A stretch of DNA of 38,377 nucleotides from Flavobacteriales bacterium (GCA_947442505.1 CANEVR010000020.1:1-38377), one strand, 5' to 3'. Positions 23,577 to 32,779 are shown, counted from the first letter of the stretch. The notes: generated by a model not told the origin, from the sequence alone. A program made the numbers and translations.

Positions 23577-24440
23577 ATTTTCTAAACTTGACAAAGGTTC
23601 CTTTTTCGATCTCCGAACCCATCTTCAAACCATTGATTTTAGCGAGTTTTTTGAGGTGCACGCAATGGTCTTGGGAAACGTGCCAAAGGGTGGTTTTTTT
23701 CTCTGTGGTGATTCCCTTTTCCTTCACCCATTTTCTTTTGGGTTGCAGATAAATTTTATCACCCGCCTGAAAAGATTGAACTTTTAAATCGTTGTATTTG
23801 CGCAACTGCCAAGTTCCCAGTTGGAACTCTTTGGTTAAAGATTCTTCTGTATCCCCTTTTTGAGCAATGAAGTAGCGGTTGTTACCGTGGAGAACTAGTA
23901 AAGTTCTGCTAGTTTTTTTTTTAGGTCGTCCAATTGTGAGACGGCTTCTGCTCCTTGGTCCAATTCGTGGAGTCGGTGTTTTTCTATGAGTTCAATCAAC
24001 AACTGCGGATACTTGGGATTGGTAGCGTAGCCGCATTGTTTGAGGCCGTGCGCCCAACCTTTGTAGTCTGTCAATTTAAGTTCAAAGAGAGATGCATATC
24101 GCTCTCGTTTGAGAAAAAGGCTGTGGTCTTCAAAGGAGGCTTCGGCGTGCTCATATACACGGAAGCATTCGTCTTTTTGATCGTCGTCTTTGTAGAATTT
24201 TTTACCAGTCCAATCTTTGTGACATTTAATACCAAAGTGATTGTTGGCGGCTGTGGCTAGGTCAGAAGTACCCGCCCCTGATTCTAATATTCCTTGTGCC
24301 ATAGTAATGCTGGCAGGGATTCCATATTGCTCCATTTGCTGCAAGCATTCAGCCTTCCATTTTTGAATGTAGGCATCAGTTGTCTTTTGAGACAAAAGCG
24401 AAATGGGTAAAAGGAAAAAGAAAATGATTAGACGAATCAT
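23575..24440 (-). pseudogene. Glucosaminidase-LysM protein split by a frameshift at an A10 run
   Basis: The first part (24440-23895, 181 residues) has a signal peptide (MIRLIIFFFLLPISLLSQ) and a glucosaminidase domain (ITMAQGILESGAGTSDLA, NNHFGIKC, YKGWAHGLKQCGYAT). It ends at TAG shortly after LKKKLAELY. In the next frame the same strand continues from the A-run at 23913-23922 to 23575, encoding two LysM-like units (RYFIAQKGDTEESLTKEF; TTLWHVSQDHCVHLKKLA). Bacteroidota homologues join these parts, as peptidoglycan hydrolases with LysM anchoring. One extra A (A11) would fuse them. This may be a true mutation, slippage or phase variation at the homopolymer, or a sequencing error. The first ORF overlaps the MORN lipoprotein by 4 bp. 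Confidence 0.8.
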
Positions 24441-24877
24441 GGAACAATGATACTGGAATCTTTCGAATCCATGTTTTCACTTTTGATAAGTTTACCGTCT
24501 TGCTGATAAGTTTTCCAAATGCCGGAGGGTTTGTTGTCTTTGTAAAACCCATCGATTCGGATCTGTCCATTCTCATACCAAAGCTGGTAAGGGCCATTCT
24601 TGACGCCCAATTCATAGGTGTGCAAACTGAATGGTTTTCCGTCTTTGTAGAAAGAACGGCAAGTCCCATTGCGCTTGTTGTCTTTGATTAAAACATCGGT
24701 GTGAACCTGCTTGTTGTCATAGAATGTTTTCTCGCCAATTTTCTCACCTGTTTCAGCATCTGTGTATACGACATTCATGGGGTTTCCATTGCCATAGGTG
24801 GCCATCACGTTTTCTTTCGGCCCCGATTGACAGGCAATGATAAATGCACAGCATGCGGCAAAAAATAGTTTTCTCAT
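24437..24877 (-). CDS. MORN-variant repeat lipoprotein
   Basis: 146 residues. The lipoprotein signal peptide MRKLFFAACCAFIIACQSG has a lipobox ending in the cysteine at 16. The mature part carries about four MORN_2-type repeats (TFYDNKQVHTDVLIKDNKRNG, split over two units; YENGQIRIDGFYKDNKPSG). Probably anchored in the outer or inner membrane facing the periplasm. It overlaps the polyprenyl synthase stop and the glucosaminidase start by 4 bp on each side, so the three genes are translationally coupled. Function unknown. Confidence 0.75.
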   Translation of the reverse strand: MRKLFFAACCAFIIACQSGPKENVMATYGNGNPMNVVYTDAETGEKIGEKTFYDNKQVHTDVLIKDNKRNGTCRSFYKDGKPFSLHTYELGVKNGPYQLWYENGQIRIDGFYKDNKPSGIWKTYQQDGKLIKSENMDSKDSSIIVP

Positions 24878-25857
24878 TTGTCTCGTTCTATGGTGAATTG
24901 GATGAGTCGGTTCATGGATTGGCTCACTTCTGAAGCAGGGAATTGTGCCAATACATTTTCCGCCTCTTTGGCGTAATGTTTCATGGCTAGAGAAGCATAT
25001 TCAATGGAGCCGGTGGACATCAATTGTTGTTGTAAGACCATCAACTCTTTCTGACTGACGTTTTTGTTTTTTAATAACAATTTGATGAAAGCAATGGTCT
25101 CCTTGCTCCCATGCTCCAGAGCATGTAATATGGGTAGAGTGAGCTTATTTTCCTGAATATCTCCTCCGGTTGGTTTGCCAATGTTGGCTCCAAATCCCAA
25201 ATCCAAAAGGTCATCTTTGATTTGAAAAGCAATGCCAATGTTGATGCCCATTTGGTACAGCGCTTTTTGTGTGTCTTCGTCAACATTGGCGGAAGCGCCA
25301 CCCATTTGGCAACATGCGCCTATTAACGAGGCTGTTTTTTGTCGGATGATTTGGTAATAGATTTCTTCTGTTACCTTCATCCTTCTTGATTTCTCTTGTT
25401 GCAGCAACTCCCCTTCACTTATTTCTTGCACAGCCGTGGCGACAATTTTAAGGAGGTCAAAAGCGTTGTTGTTAACGCTGATTAAAAGTCCTTTGGAAAG
25501 GAGATAATCTCCAACAAGTACTGCTATTTTGTTTTTCCAAAGGGCATTGATGGAAAAGAAACCCCTGCGGGTCATGGCCTCGTCCACCACATCATCATGC
25601 ACCAAAGTAGCGGTATGCAACAATTCAATCAACGATGCCGCGACAAATGTTTTTTCTGTTGGCTTTTGAAACAACTTGGCGCTAAGGAAAACGAGCATGG
25701 GTCGCATTTGTTTTCCCTTTCTTTTGATGATGTAGTGGGAAATTTTATCCAACAAACCATTTTCACTTTTCAAGCTATTGGCAAAAAAAGGTTCAAAATC
25801 GCGCATTTCTTGTGCGATGGGAGCCTGTATGTGTTGCAGTGCAATAGCTGAATTCAT
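24874..25857 (-). CDS. Polyprenyl diphosphate synthase (octaprenyl/heptaprenyl type)
   Basis: 327 residues. The first aspartate-rich motif is VHDDVVDEA (D88, D89, D92), and the second is FQIKDDLLD (D215, D216, D219); GKQMRPMLVFLSAK near residue 50 binds diphosphate. The enzyme condenses IPP onto allylic diphosphates to make the quinone side chain. The length and sequence are IspB-like; chain length cannot be read from sequence. First gene of a chain with the MORN lipoprotein and the glucosaminidase. TACATTTG at 25865-25872 gives an almost leaderless start. Confidence 0.9.
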   Translation of the reverse strand: MNSAIALQHIQAPIAQEMRDFEPFFANSLKSENGLLDKISHYIIKRKGKQMRPMLVFLSAKLFQKPTEKTFVAASLIELLHTATLVHDDVVDEAMTRRGFFSINALWKNKIAVLVGDYLLSKGLLISVNNNAFDLLKIVATAVQEISEGELLQQEKSRRMKVTEEIYYQIIRQKTASLIGACCQMGGASANVDEDTQKALYQMGINIGIAFQIKDDLLDLGFGANIGKPTGGDIQENKLTLPILHALEHGSKETIAFIKLLLKNKNVSQKELMVLQQQLMSTGSIEYASLAMKHYAKEAENVLAQFPASEVSQSMNRLIQFTIERDK

Positions 25858-25864
25858 GCGTCAA

Positions 25865-25872
25865 CAAATGTA
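25865..25872 (-). promoter_or_regulatory. -7 element of the polyprenyl synthase gene
   Basis: TACATTTG on the reverse strand matches TAnnTTTG and ends 7 bases before the ATG at 25857. No TTTG at the -33 spacing, where the dprA end lies. Confidence 0.45.
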
Positions 25873-25880
25873 GTAATATC

Positions 25881-26981
25881 TTATCTTGACGTTGCTACGC
25901 GAGAACCAGGAAGTTTGTGAATTATTCCACACATTTCCAATTCAAAGATGGCGCTGGCAAAATGGGAGGCGGACAAGTGTGTTTTTATCTGAAGTTCATC
26001 CAAGTGCAACTCGCGAAAGGCCCGTAGAGTCTGAAAGGTGATTTGAGCATTTTCACTCAAAGGCACTGTTTCAAAAGGAAGCTCTGGTTGTTCTTTGATG
26101 CCAAGGTCCTTGAGCAGCTGCGGTATCTCTGTGATGGTCGCGGCAATGTTTTGGTAGATCAACTGATTGCAACCTTGGCTTTTGATATCATGTATTCTTC
26201 CGGGCAAGGCAAAAATGTCTCGGTTGTATTGTTGTGCAAATTGTGCGGTGATGAGACTTCCGCCACTTTTCTCGGATTCAATCACCAGTGTGGCATCACA
26301 AAGTCCTGCGATGATTCTATTGCGCATGGGAAACCGCTCTTTTTCGGCAAAGATGCCCGGGCAATATTCGGTCACAATGCCCCCGTTGTTTTTAATCTGT
26401 TGGGCCAATGGTCGGTGACTTGCGGGATAGATGGTGTGGAGACCATGTGCCAGGCAGGCAATATTGGGCACTCCCAAAACATTGCATTGTTGATGTGCGG
26501 CTTGATCGATGCCGTACGCCAAGCCAGACACGATGGTCACGGGATGCTTGGATATGGCAGAGATGAATTGATTCACAAAGTCAATTCCGTAGGGTGTTGT
26601 GGATCTTGATCCCACAATGGCAACCATGAAAGGTGTGGTCTTTAATGCGTTTTTACCTTGGGTATACAAGACAACCGGCGCGTCATCGCAATTTTTTAAT
26701 CGATGCGGATAATGGCTGTCTTGAATGAATGTGATGTCTACGTTGAGCCGAATACAGTCTTTCACCACTTTTTCAGCGTTTTGGATGAAAGCGGCACTGT
26801 GCAAGTATTGGTACCATTCCTTGCTGAAAAACCCCAAAGCTTGAAAGTCTTTGAATGGAGCTCGGAAGATGTCCATGGGGTCTTTGAAAAGGTGCAGAAC
26901 TTCTCTGGTCCTTTTTGGTCCAAGCCCGGGAATTAGGGACAATCCAACTTGTTGTAATAAAAATTGATCATTCATCAGCAT
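25881..26981 (-). CDS. dprA: DNA-processing protein DprA
   Basis: 366 residues (ATG at 26981; a second ATG at 26975 is equally possible). The N-terminal helix-hairpin region (SLIPGLGPKRTREVL) precedes the Rossmann-like DprA core with VAIVGSRSTTPYG (about 119-131), SGLAYGIDQAAH, PMRNRIIAGL and the ALPGRIHD strand, then a C-terminal winged-helix domain (about 300-366). DprA loads RecA onto incoming single-stranded DNA during natural transformation. It lies 60 bp downstream of hemD and may be the end of that operon. Confidence 0.93.
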   Translation of the reverse strand: MLMNDQFLLQQVGLSLIPGLGPKRTREVLHLFKDPMDIFRAPFKDFQALGFFSKEWYQYLHSAAFIQNAEKVVKDCIRLNVDITFIQDSHYPHRLKNCDDAPVVLYTQGKNALKTTPFMVAIVGSRSTTPYGIDFVNQFISAISKHPVTIVSGLAYGIDQAAHQQCNVLGVPNIACLAHGLHTIYPASHRPLAQQIKNNGGIVTEYCPGIFAEKERFPMRNRIIAGLCDATLVIESEKSGGSLITAQFAQQYNRDIFALPGRIHDIKSQGCNQLIYQNIAATITEIPQLLKDLGIKEQPELPFETVPLSENAQITFQTLRAFRELHLDELQIKTHLSASHFASAIFELEMCGIIHKLPGSRVATSR

Positions 26982-27041
26982 GCAAAGTTGCTGTAGAAAA
27001 CAACCTGCTGGGCAACATAAATTATAGGAAAAACCTATATT

Positions 27042-27788
27042 TTATTTGTTCTCAATGATGTATTTTTCAATGGCCGAGCTCATGCTAGGCGACTTTGGAT
27101 TGGGCGCCATGATGTCGATGCGCAACTTGTTTTCTGCTGCGGCATCTGCAGTGGTCTTTCCAAAAACGGCAATGCGTGTGGTGTTCTGCTTGAACTTGGG
27201 AAAGTTTTTGTACAATGACTCAATGTCAGATGGAGAGAAAAACACGAGCATGTCATACTTCACGTCTGCTAAGTCAGACAGATCACTGCAAACTGTTTTG
27301 AACATGTTGGCCTTGGAATGGCTAATGCCGTTCTTTTCTAATTCTGAAGGAATGGTTTGATTGAGTAAGTCAGAGCAAGGCAACAACAATTTTTCTCCTT
27401 TTTGTTTGAGGATAACCTCAATCAAAGAAGAAAAGGTTCCACTTCCATAAAATATTTTCCGCTTTCTGAACAAGATGTATTTCTGCAAATAGAATGCGAT
27501 GGCTTCTGAGGTGCAGAAATATTTCATTTCGTTGGGGATGGTCAAACGCATTTCCTTGGCCATTCTGAAGTAATGGTCCACCGCATTTCTGCTGGTAAAA
27601 ATTACGCCGGGGTGATCCAAAATGTCTATGCGCTGTTGGCGGAAGTCAATGGCGGGGATGCCCTCTACATGAATAAAGGTGCGGTAATCAATCTTGATTT
27701 TGTACTTCTTAGCAATGTCAAAATACGGGTTCTTTTCATTCCCCGGATCTTGAATGGTAATCAGGATGGATTTTACTTTTTCTGCCAT
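27042..27788 (-). CDS. hemD: Uroporphyrinogen-III synthase
   Basis: 248 residues from ATG at 27788 (MAEKVKSILITIQDP); a longer frame from 27878 would run into the upstream DUF4271 gene. Two alternating alpha/beta domains, with VIFTSRNAVDHYF (about 82-94) and MLVFFSPSDIESL (about 182-194) matching the two places where the family has its VFTS/S-N motifs. The enzyme closes hydroxymethylbilane to uroporphyrinogen III in haem synthesis. HemD sequences diverge strongly, but the DUF4271 neighbour supports the call, as the pair is common in Bacteroidota. Confidence 0.8.
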   Translation of the reverse strand: MAEKVKSILITIQDPGNEKNPYFDIAKKYKIKIDYRTFIHVEGIPAIDFRQQRIDILDHPGVIFTSRNAVDHYFRMAKEMRLTIPNEMKYFCTSEAIAFYLQKYILFRKRKIFYGSGTFSSLIEVILKQKGEKLLLPCSDLLNQTIPSELEKNGISHSKANMFKTVCSDLSDLADVKYDMLVFFSPSDIESLYKNFPKFKQNTTRIAVFGKTTADAAAENKLRIDIMAPNPKSPSMSSAIEKYIIENK

Positions 27789-27811
27789 TTTAATCTTCCA
27801 ATGAATACAAC

Positions 27812-28495
27812 CTAAGGATTGGACAACAACTGTATCAACTTCACTCCAATCAGCACGGGCAATATTTCGAGAGTGCAAATGTAAAAAAAGATGTAGAATA
27901 ACGGAACGTTATTCGTCAAAGCCACCCACGCGCCCTTTAAAATGCGCCAAGAAATTAATAATCCAATAACAATGGCTGTGCCTCCAATGTAAATGTAGGC
28001 GTGCTGTATGCTGCTGAGCGCAGCCAAAATAATCAATGGATAAAGCAGAATGGCCAGTAGTCGATTGGTGGCAAAGGTTCGGTATTGGTATTCAGCCAAT
28101 GTATAATCGCCTTCACTGAACCATCTGACAAGTTGAAAGGAAAACCATTTTAAACCATACATCAAAAGAACACAAGCGGCACTGAATAGGGATAACCACC
28201 AAGGCAATGCTGAAGGATGAATGAAAGCTTGATAGAACAAAACCCACATCAGACCCATCAATACGGCGTGCTGGAAGGTTAAAAAGAGATAAGGCCTGGG
28301 GATATTGGTTTCTTCCCGCATGAATTGCCGCATGGCAATGTCGCTGCGAAAAGCTTTGAACACATTTTTCATTTTGGTGGGATACACCACATTGAAGTAA
28401 GCCATCAAAGAGAGCAACACCAATAGCACAATTACCATCCAATCTTCAAAGAAGTGAATAGGCGGGCGAAGCGTTGGCGTTACCAATCCAAACAT
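27812..28495 (-). CDS. DUF4271 membrane protein
   Basis: 227 residues with about six hydrophobic segments (about 19-37, 68-88, 96-116, 146-163, 167-184, 197-220). The arrangement and the place directly before hemD match the DUF4271 family of Bacteroidota. Function unknown; context suggests a link to haem or envelope, which is inference. Its start lies one base after the pseudouridine synthase stop. Confidence 0.75.
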   Translation of the reverse strand: MFGLVTPTLRPPIHFFEDWMVIVLLVLLSLMAYFNVVYPTKMKNVFKAFRSDIAMRQFMREETNIPRPYLFLTFQHAVLMGLMWVLFYQAFIHPSALPWWLSLFSAACVLLMYGLKWFSFQLVRWFSEGDYTLAEYQYRTFATNRLLAILLYPLIILAALSSIQHAYIYIGGTAIVIGLLISWRILKGAWVALTNNVPLFYIFFYICTLEILPVLIGVKLIQLLSNP

Positions 28496-28496
28496 T

Positions 28497-29726
28497 TTAT
28501 CGAATCATTTTCAAGAATCCCACTTCTGCAGGAGTCAAGTGTCTGTATCGACCTCTGGTCAAATCTTTTTTGGTTAAACCGGCATACATAACGCGGTCCA
28601 GTTTCTTAACGCGGAATCCCAATTTTTCAAACATGCGCTGAACAACACGGTTTTTGGCGCTGTTGATGCGAATACCTACTTGTTTTCTGTCAGTATCTGC
28701 ATCCACAAATGCTACTTGCTCTGCTTTTACAAAACCATCTTCCAATGAAACGCCATCCAGCAATTGCGCCAAGTCTTTTTGTGAAATCTTTTCAGTCAAT
28801 TCAACGTGGTACAGCTTGGCGTAATCATTTTTGGGAGCAGTCAAATGCTTGGCCATTTCACCATCATTGGTGAAAAGCAATAACCCTGTGGTATCCTTGT
28901 CCAGGTTTCCTACAGGATAAATGCGCTCTGCACATGCAGAATGAACCAAATCCATCACCGTTTCTCTGCCTTTGGGATCATCCATGGTGCAGATAAAACC
29001 TTTGGGTTTATTCAACAACACATATCGGTATTGCTCTGCACGAATCACGCGGTCATCGTACTTGACCACATCTTTTTGTGGATCAATTTTCAATCCCAAT
29101 TCAGTCACTACTTTTCCGTTGACCGTGATTAGACCTAGACCTATCAATTCATCTGCGTCACGTCTGGAGGCAATGCCAGCCATGGAAAGGTATTTGTTCA
29201 ATCGAATCTGCCCATCGCGCTCAGCTCTTGAAATAAAAGCTTTTTTGGGTGTGAAGTCAGTATCTAAATCTTTGCTGCTTTTTCTAAAGCGGGGCTTTTG
29301 TTCAACTTCTTCTTGTTTGTCAAAACGCTTTCTGCGGGTTGGCCCATTGGACTCAAATTTTTTGAAAGGGCGATCCGATCCCGAACGTTCACCACGGGGT
29401 GTGAACGCCGCACCACCTCTTTTTGGTCGGTCAGTTTTTGGACGATCACCAACAGGTCGGTCTCCCGCTTCACGTCTGCGCGGCGCATCGCCATCTCGGG
29501 TGGGTCGGCCTGGGCCAGCCGTTTTTTTAAAGCCACCGCCTTTGATGGGGCGTTCCCCTGCAGGACGTTTTCTTTCACGCGGGCCGTCAGCAGATTTTCT
29601 GTTGTCTTTTTTTACAAAGTCTTTTTCAGGCTTATCTGAGCTAAACTTGGGTTTATTGTCTCCGCGACCTCGGCGTCCTTTTGGGGCCGAACCTCCGCTG
29701 GATGTTCTAGATGTAATTCTTGCCAT
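28497..29726 (-). CDS. rRNA pseudouridine synthase, RluB/RsuA family, with long basic N-terminal extension
   Basis: 409 residues from ATG at 29726 (MARITSRTSSGG); a TAATTTTG element 16 bases upstream fits this start rather than the longer frame. Residues 1-165 are a low-complexity Arg/Lys/Gly/Pro-rich tail. An S4 domain follows (about 175-220, RLNKYLSMAGIASRRDADELI), then the catalytic domain with KPKGFICT and the catalytic aspartate D276 in GNLDKDTTGLLLF. The enzyme isomerises a uridine in 23S or 16S rRNA. It leads the unit rluB-like > DUF4271 > hemD > dprA. Confidence 0.88.
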   Translation of the reverse strand: MARITSRTSSGGSAPKGRRGRGDNKPKFSSDKPEKDFVKKDNRKSADGPRERKRPAGERPIKGGGFKKTAGPGRPTRDGDAPRRREAGDRPVGDRPKTDRPKRGGAAFTPRGERSGSDRPFKKFESNGPTRRKRFDKQEEVEQKPRFRKSSKDLDTDFTPKKAFISRAERDGQIRLNKYLSMAGIASRRDADELIGLGLITVNGKVVTELGLKIDPQKDVVKYDDRVIRAEQYRYVLLNKPKGFICTMDDPKGRETVMDLVHSACAERIYPVGNLDKDTTGLLLFTNDGEMAKHLTAPKNDYAKLYHVELTEKISQKDLAQLLDGVSLEDGFVKAEQVAFVDADTDRKQVGIRINSAKNRVVQRMFEKLGFRVKKLDRVMYAGLTKKDLTRGRYRHLTPAEVGFLKMIR

Positions 29727-29741
29727 GAAAAATGATTTTGG

Positions 29742-29749
29742 CAAAATTA
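29742..29749 (-). promoter_or_regulatory. -7 element of the rluB-like operon
   Basis: TAATTTTG on the reverse strand, 15 bases before the ATG at 29726, for a leader of about 8-10 nt. No TTTG at the proper upstream distance. Confidence 0.5.
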
Positions 29750-29755
29750 GGCAAT

Positions 29756-30136
29756 CTAGAGCGAGCGAGCGGAAATCAATAGCGGATAAAAGTAAGATTC
29801 AATGTGTGAGATGCGCATTTTGGGTCCGCTTCCAAAGATGGTGATGAGGTCAAAACGAGGCTCTTTGACAATTTTATACCGCTGAATGTAGGCATGCGCA
29901 CTCTTCATGATGCGGGTTTTTTGTTGCCCTTGAACGATGCGATCTGCAGGAATATCAAACCCATTGCGTGTCTTCACCTCAAAGAAAACAATGTCGTTTT
30001 CTCTTTCCGCAATGATGTCTATTTCAAATTTTCCCAATCGCCAGTTTTGCTCCCGGATGCGGTAGCCATTTTCTCTGAGGAATTCTACAGCCTGATATTC
30101 GCCGTTTTTTCCGATTTCTACAGTATTCAGTTCCAT
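29756..30136 (-). CDS. YraN/UPF0102 family endonuclease-like protein
   Basis: 126 residues from ATG at 30136 (MELNTVEIGKNGE), with in-frame ATGs further upstream. The restriction-endonuclease-like core has G-x-E (GKNGE), D40 (FEIDIIA) and E53-V-K55 (FFEVKTR), the PD-(D/E)xK site of the UPF0102 family. Members are Holliday-junction-resolvase-like, but their cellular role is unproved. It ends 7 bp before the rluB-like -7 element and diverges from the outer-membrane protein gene. Confidence 0.85.
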   Translation of the reverse strand: MELNTVEIGKNGEYQAVEFLRENGYRIREQNWRLGKFEIDIIAERENDIVFFEVKTRNGFDIPADRIVQGQQKTRIMKSAHAYIQRYKIVKEPRFDLITIFGSGPKMRISHIESYFYPLLISARSL

Positions 30137-30171
30137 GGTTGTTTTAATTTGCATAAAACTATTTTTCACCC

Positions 30172-31098
30172 ATGCAAAAGCTTATTCCATATTTGTTGTT
30201 TTTTATGCCCATTTATGCATTGGCTCAATCGCCTGAAAAGTCTGAGAAGAAAGGGAAGGAGTCCTATATTTATTGGGGATACCATAGGAATTTTTACGCG
30301 CCATCGGATATTCACTTTCAGAGCAGCCGTTATGATTTTACCCTGTATGGTGTCAAAGCCAACGATATGCCGGCCAAAAGTGAGCAGTATTTTAAACTCA
30401 ATGAATTCTCGGTTCCGCAGTTCAATTTCAGAATGGGCCAGGAGTTGAAGAACAATTGGTTTTTGTCTTTGGGATATGACCACCACAAGTACCGATTTAC
30501 GGGGACACAGAACGTAACCATTACCGGAAATATTGACCCATCTTCTGCTGCAGATTATTACCGCATGACGGACCCAGAGGAAATAGCACAATACACGGGA
30601 AGCTTCAATGGCGATTCATTGTTGTACAAGCGACAATTCATGGATTTTCACCACAGCAATGGCATGAATTACATTCGTGTTCAGTTGGAGAAGAGGGGAA
30701 CAATTTTTCAATTTCCCAAGCTTAAATCACGGATTGATTTGTACGGCGGAGTAGGCGCAGGAGCAGTGATTTGTTGGACGGATTTTACGTTTTTGCGTCA
30801 GCGTTATTTGAACAATCTACATTTCAGCGGCATTGGTATCAGTGCCGTTTATGGAGTGCGTTGGGTATTCAATGATCGTTTTTTTATCCAGCATGGTTTT
30901 CAAAACGGCATCAACTTTTTGTTTGACATCCAATTGGAGAAGAACGAAGAATCTGGCAAAGCCCCCGATGACCTGAATGCCAAGGCATCTCAAAACATCC
31001 ACTACTTTGAACGCGGCGTTCAAGTGGGATATGTTTTTCACATCGGGAATAAAAAATCAAACAAAAAATTTGTTGGAGTAGGAACTCCAGCGTTTTAG
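30172..31098 (+). CDS. Outer-membrane beta-barrel-like protein, unknown role
   Basis: 308 residues with signal peptide MQKLIPYLLFFMPIYALAQ. The mature part alternates aromatic and polar residues in likely barrel strands (YIYWGYHRNFYAP, NWFLSLGYDHHKYRF, RIDLYGGVGAGAVICW, GVQVGYVFHIG). No specific family recognised. It may be transcribed with the short DUF1653 gene five bases downstream. Confidence 0.6.
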   Translation: MQKLIPYLLFFMPIYALAQSPEKSEKKGKESYIYWGYHRNFYAPSDIHFQSSRYDFTLYGVKANDMPAKSEQYFKLNEFSVPQFNFRMGQELKNNWFLSLGYDHHKYRFTGTQNVTITGNIDPSSAADYYRMTDPEEIAQYTGSFNGDSLLYKRQFMDFHHSNGMNYIRVQLEKRGTIFQFPKLKSRIDLYGGVGAGAVICWTDFTFLRQRYLNNLHFSGIGISAVYGVRWVFNDRFFIQHGFQNGINFLFDIQLEKNEESGKAPDDLNAKASQNIHYFERGVQVGYVFHIGNKKSNKKFVGVGTPAF

Positions 31099-31103
31099 AA
31101 TAA

Positions 31104-31328
31104 ATGAACTACCCCATTCAATACCCCATGCCTGGTGAGCGCTGGAAGCACTACAAAGGCGGCGTCTATGAAGTCATCACCTTGGCCAATCACAGTGAGA
31201 CCAAAGAGCCCCTGGTCATTTACAAAAGTATACCTTTTGGCAGTGTATACGCTAGACCTTTGGCCATGTGGCACGAGCCCTGCATGCTGAATGGAGCAAC
31301 AGCCAATAGGTTTACTTTGATGCCATAA
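31104..31328 (+). CDS. DUF1653 domain protein
   Basis: 74 residues, all one domain: [30 protein letters not shown], in pieces [12 protein letters not shown] (13-24) and [11 protein letters not shown] (29-39), followed by ARPLAMW (48-56 area). This matches the DUF1653 pattern (HYKGxxYEV, HSETxExLVxY, RPxxMF). Function unknown. It lies five bases after the outer-membrane protein gene and ends at a bidirectional terminator. Confidence 0.85.
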   Translation: MNYPIQYPMPGERWKHYKGGVYEVITLANHSETKEPLVIYKSIPFGSVYARPLAMWHEPCMLNGATANRFTLMP

Positions 31329-31330
31329 AA

Positions 31331-31352
31331 AAAGAAGGCCGGAGCCTTCTTT
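31331..31352. terminator. Bidirectional terminator between the DUF1653 gene and lpd
   Basis: AAAGAAGGC-CGGA-GCCTTCTTT: a perfect 9-bp stem with A-run before and T-run after, between convergent genes. Confidence 0.85.
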
Positions 31353-31375
31353 AATTTTACAGTTCTTATTTCCGA

Positions 31376-32779
31376 TTACATGTGCAAAGCACGATTGGCC
31401 GTTGCAGCCAACGCCGCCTCTTTCAAACTTTCTGTGAAAGTGGGGTGCGCGTGACAAATGCGGGCAATGTCTTCAGCGGTTGCTTTGAACTCCATGGCCA
31501 TCACAGCTTCTGCAATCAAATCCGCACATCGTGGTCCAATCATGTGAACGCCCAAAACTTCATCTGTTGTGGTATCCGCCAACACTTTGATGAATCCATC
31601 CGTATCCATGCTGGCGCGTGCGCGACCACTGGCTTTGAATGGAAAATTACCCACCTTGTAGGCGATGCCTTTGGCTTTTAACTCTTCTTCGGTATGCCCA
31701 ACAGCCGCCACTTCTGGCCAGGTGTACACCACGCCTGGAATCAACAAGTGATTGATGTGAGGCTTTTGTCCTGCTATGACTTCCGCTACAAAAACACCCT
31801 CTTCTTCCGCTTTGTGGGCCAACATTGCTCCTTTGACCACGTCGCCAATGGCGTAGATGTGGGGTTGTGAGGTTTGCAAATGCTCGTTGGTGATGACACG
31901 ACCTCTTTCATCCATTGCCACTCCTGCTTTGTCAACGTTTAAGCCTTCTGTGTAGGCTTTTCTACCTACGGAAACCAATGTGTAATCTCCTTCCAAAACC
32001 AATTCTTCCCCTTTGGTGTTGTCTGCTTTGACAACAACTTTTTTACCGGTGTTCTCCACTGATTTTACTTTGTGAGACAAGTAAAACTCGAAGCCCAATT
32101 TGGTCAATGACTTTTGCAATTCCTTGCCCAAAGACTTGTCCATGGTGGGAATGATGCCTTCCATGTATTCTACAACGCTGACTTTGGCACCCAAGCGTCC
32201 ATACACACTACCCAATTCCAAGCCAATTACACCACCACCAATGATGATCAAATGCTTAGGAATCTCTTTCATTTCAAGTGCCTCGGTACTGGTAATGACT
32301 CTTTTTTTGTCAATGTTAATGAAAGGCAATGAGGCAGGCTTTGAACCTGTAGCAATGATGATATTTTTTCCAGTAATGTTTTGCGTTTCTTTTTCTCCAG
32401 CAACGGCAACAGTATGTGCATCAACAAAACTCCCCATTCCATGAAGAACGGTGATCTTGTTTTTCTTCATCAAAAACTGAATTCCCTTAACTGTATCTGA
32501 AACAACACCCGCCTTGCGGTCGATCATTTGTTTGAGATTAATTGTTGGAGCGGCGGACAGTTCAATGCCATGCTCTTTGAATTGGTGAACCGCTTGATGG
32601 TAATGCTCTGAGGAATCCAACAACGCTTTGGAAGGAATACAACCTACGTTGAGACAAGTGCCCCCTAAGCTGTTGTATTTTTCAACCAAGGCCACAGACA
32701 TGCCCAACTGCGCGCAACGAATGGCACTTACATAACCACCAGGACCTGAACCGATCACAATCACATCAAACTGACTCAT
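31376..32779 (-). CDS. lpd: Dihydrolipoyl dehydrogenase (E3)
   Basis: 467 residues from ATG at 32779 (MSQFDVIVIGSGPGG); an ATG at 32788 adds three residues and would be at the very start of the predicted transcript. FAD-binding GSGPGG, redox disulphide GGTCLNVGC (cysteines at about 42 and 47), NAD-binding GGGVIGLELGSVYGRLG (about 180-196), and the C-terminal HAHPTFTE His-Glu pair. E3 reoxidises lipoamide in the 2-oxoacid dehydrogenase and glycine cleavage complexes. Single gene with a clear promoter and terminator. Confidence 0.95.
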   Translation of the reverse strand: MSQFDVIVIGSGPGGYVSAIRCAQLGMSVALVEKYNSLGGTCLNVGCIPSKALLDSSEHYHQAVHQFKEHGIELSAAPTINLKQMIDRKAGVVSDTVKGIQFLMKKNKITVLHGMGSFVDAHTVAVAGEKETQNITGKNIIIATGSKPASLPFINIDKKRVITSTEALEMKEIPKHLIIIGGGVIGLELGSVYGRLGAKVSVVEYMEGIIPTMDKSLGKELQKSLTKLGFEFYLSHKVKSVENTGKKVVVKADNTKGEELVLEGDYTLVSVGRKAYTEGLNVDKAGVAMDERGRVITNEHLQTSQPHIYAIGDVVKGAMLAHKAEEEGVFVAEVIAGQKPHINHLLIPGVVYTWPEVAAVGHTEEELKAKGIAYKVGNFPFKASGRARASMDTDGFIKVLADTTTDEVLGVHMIGPRCADLIAEAVMAMEFKATAEDIARICHAHPTFTESLKEAALAATANRALHM

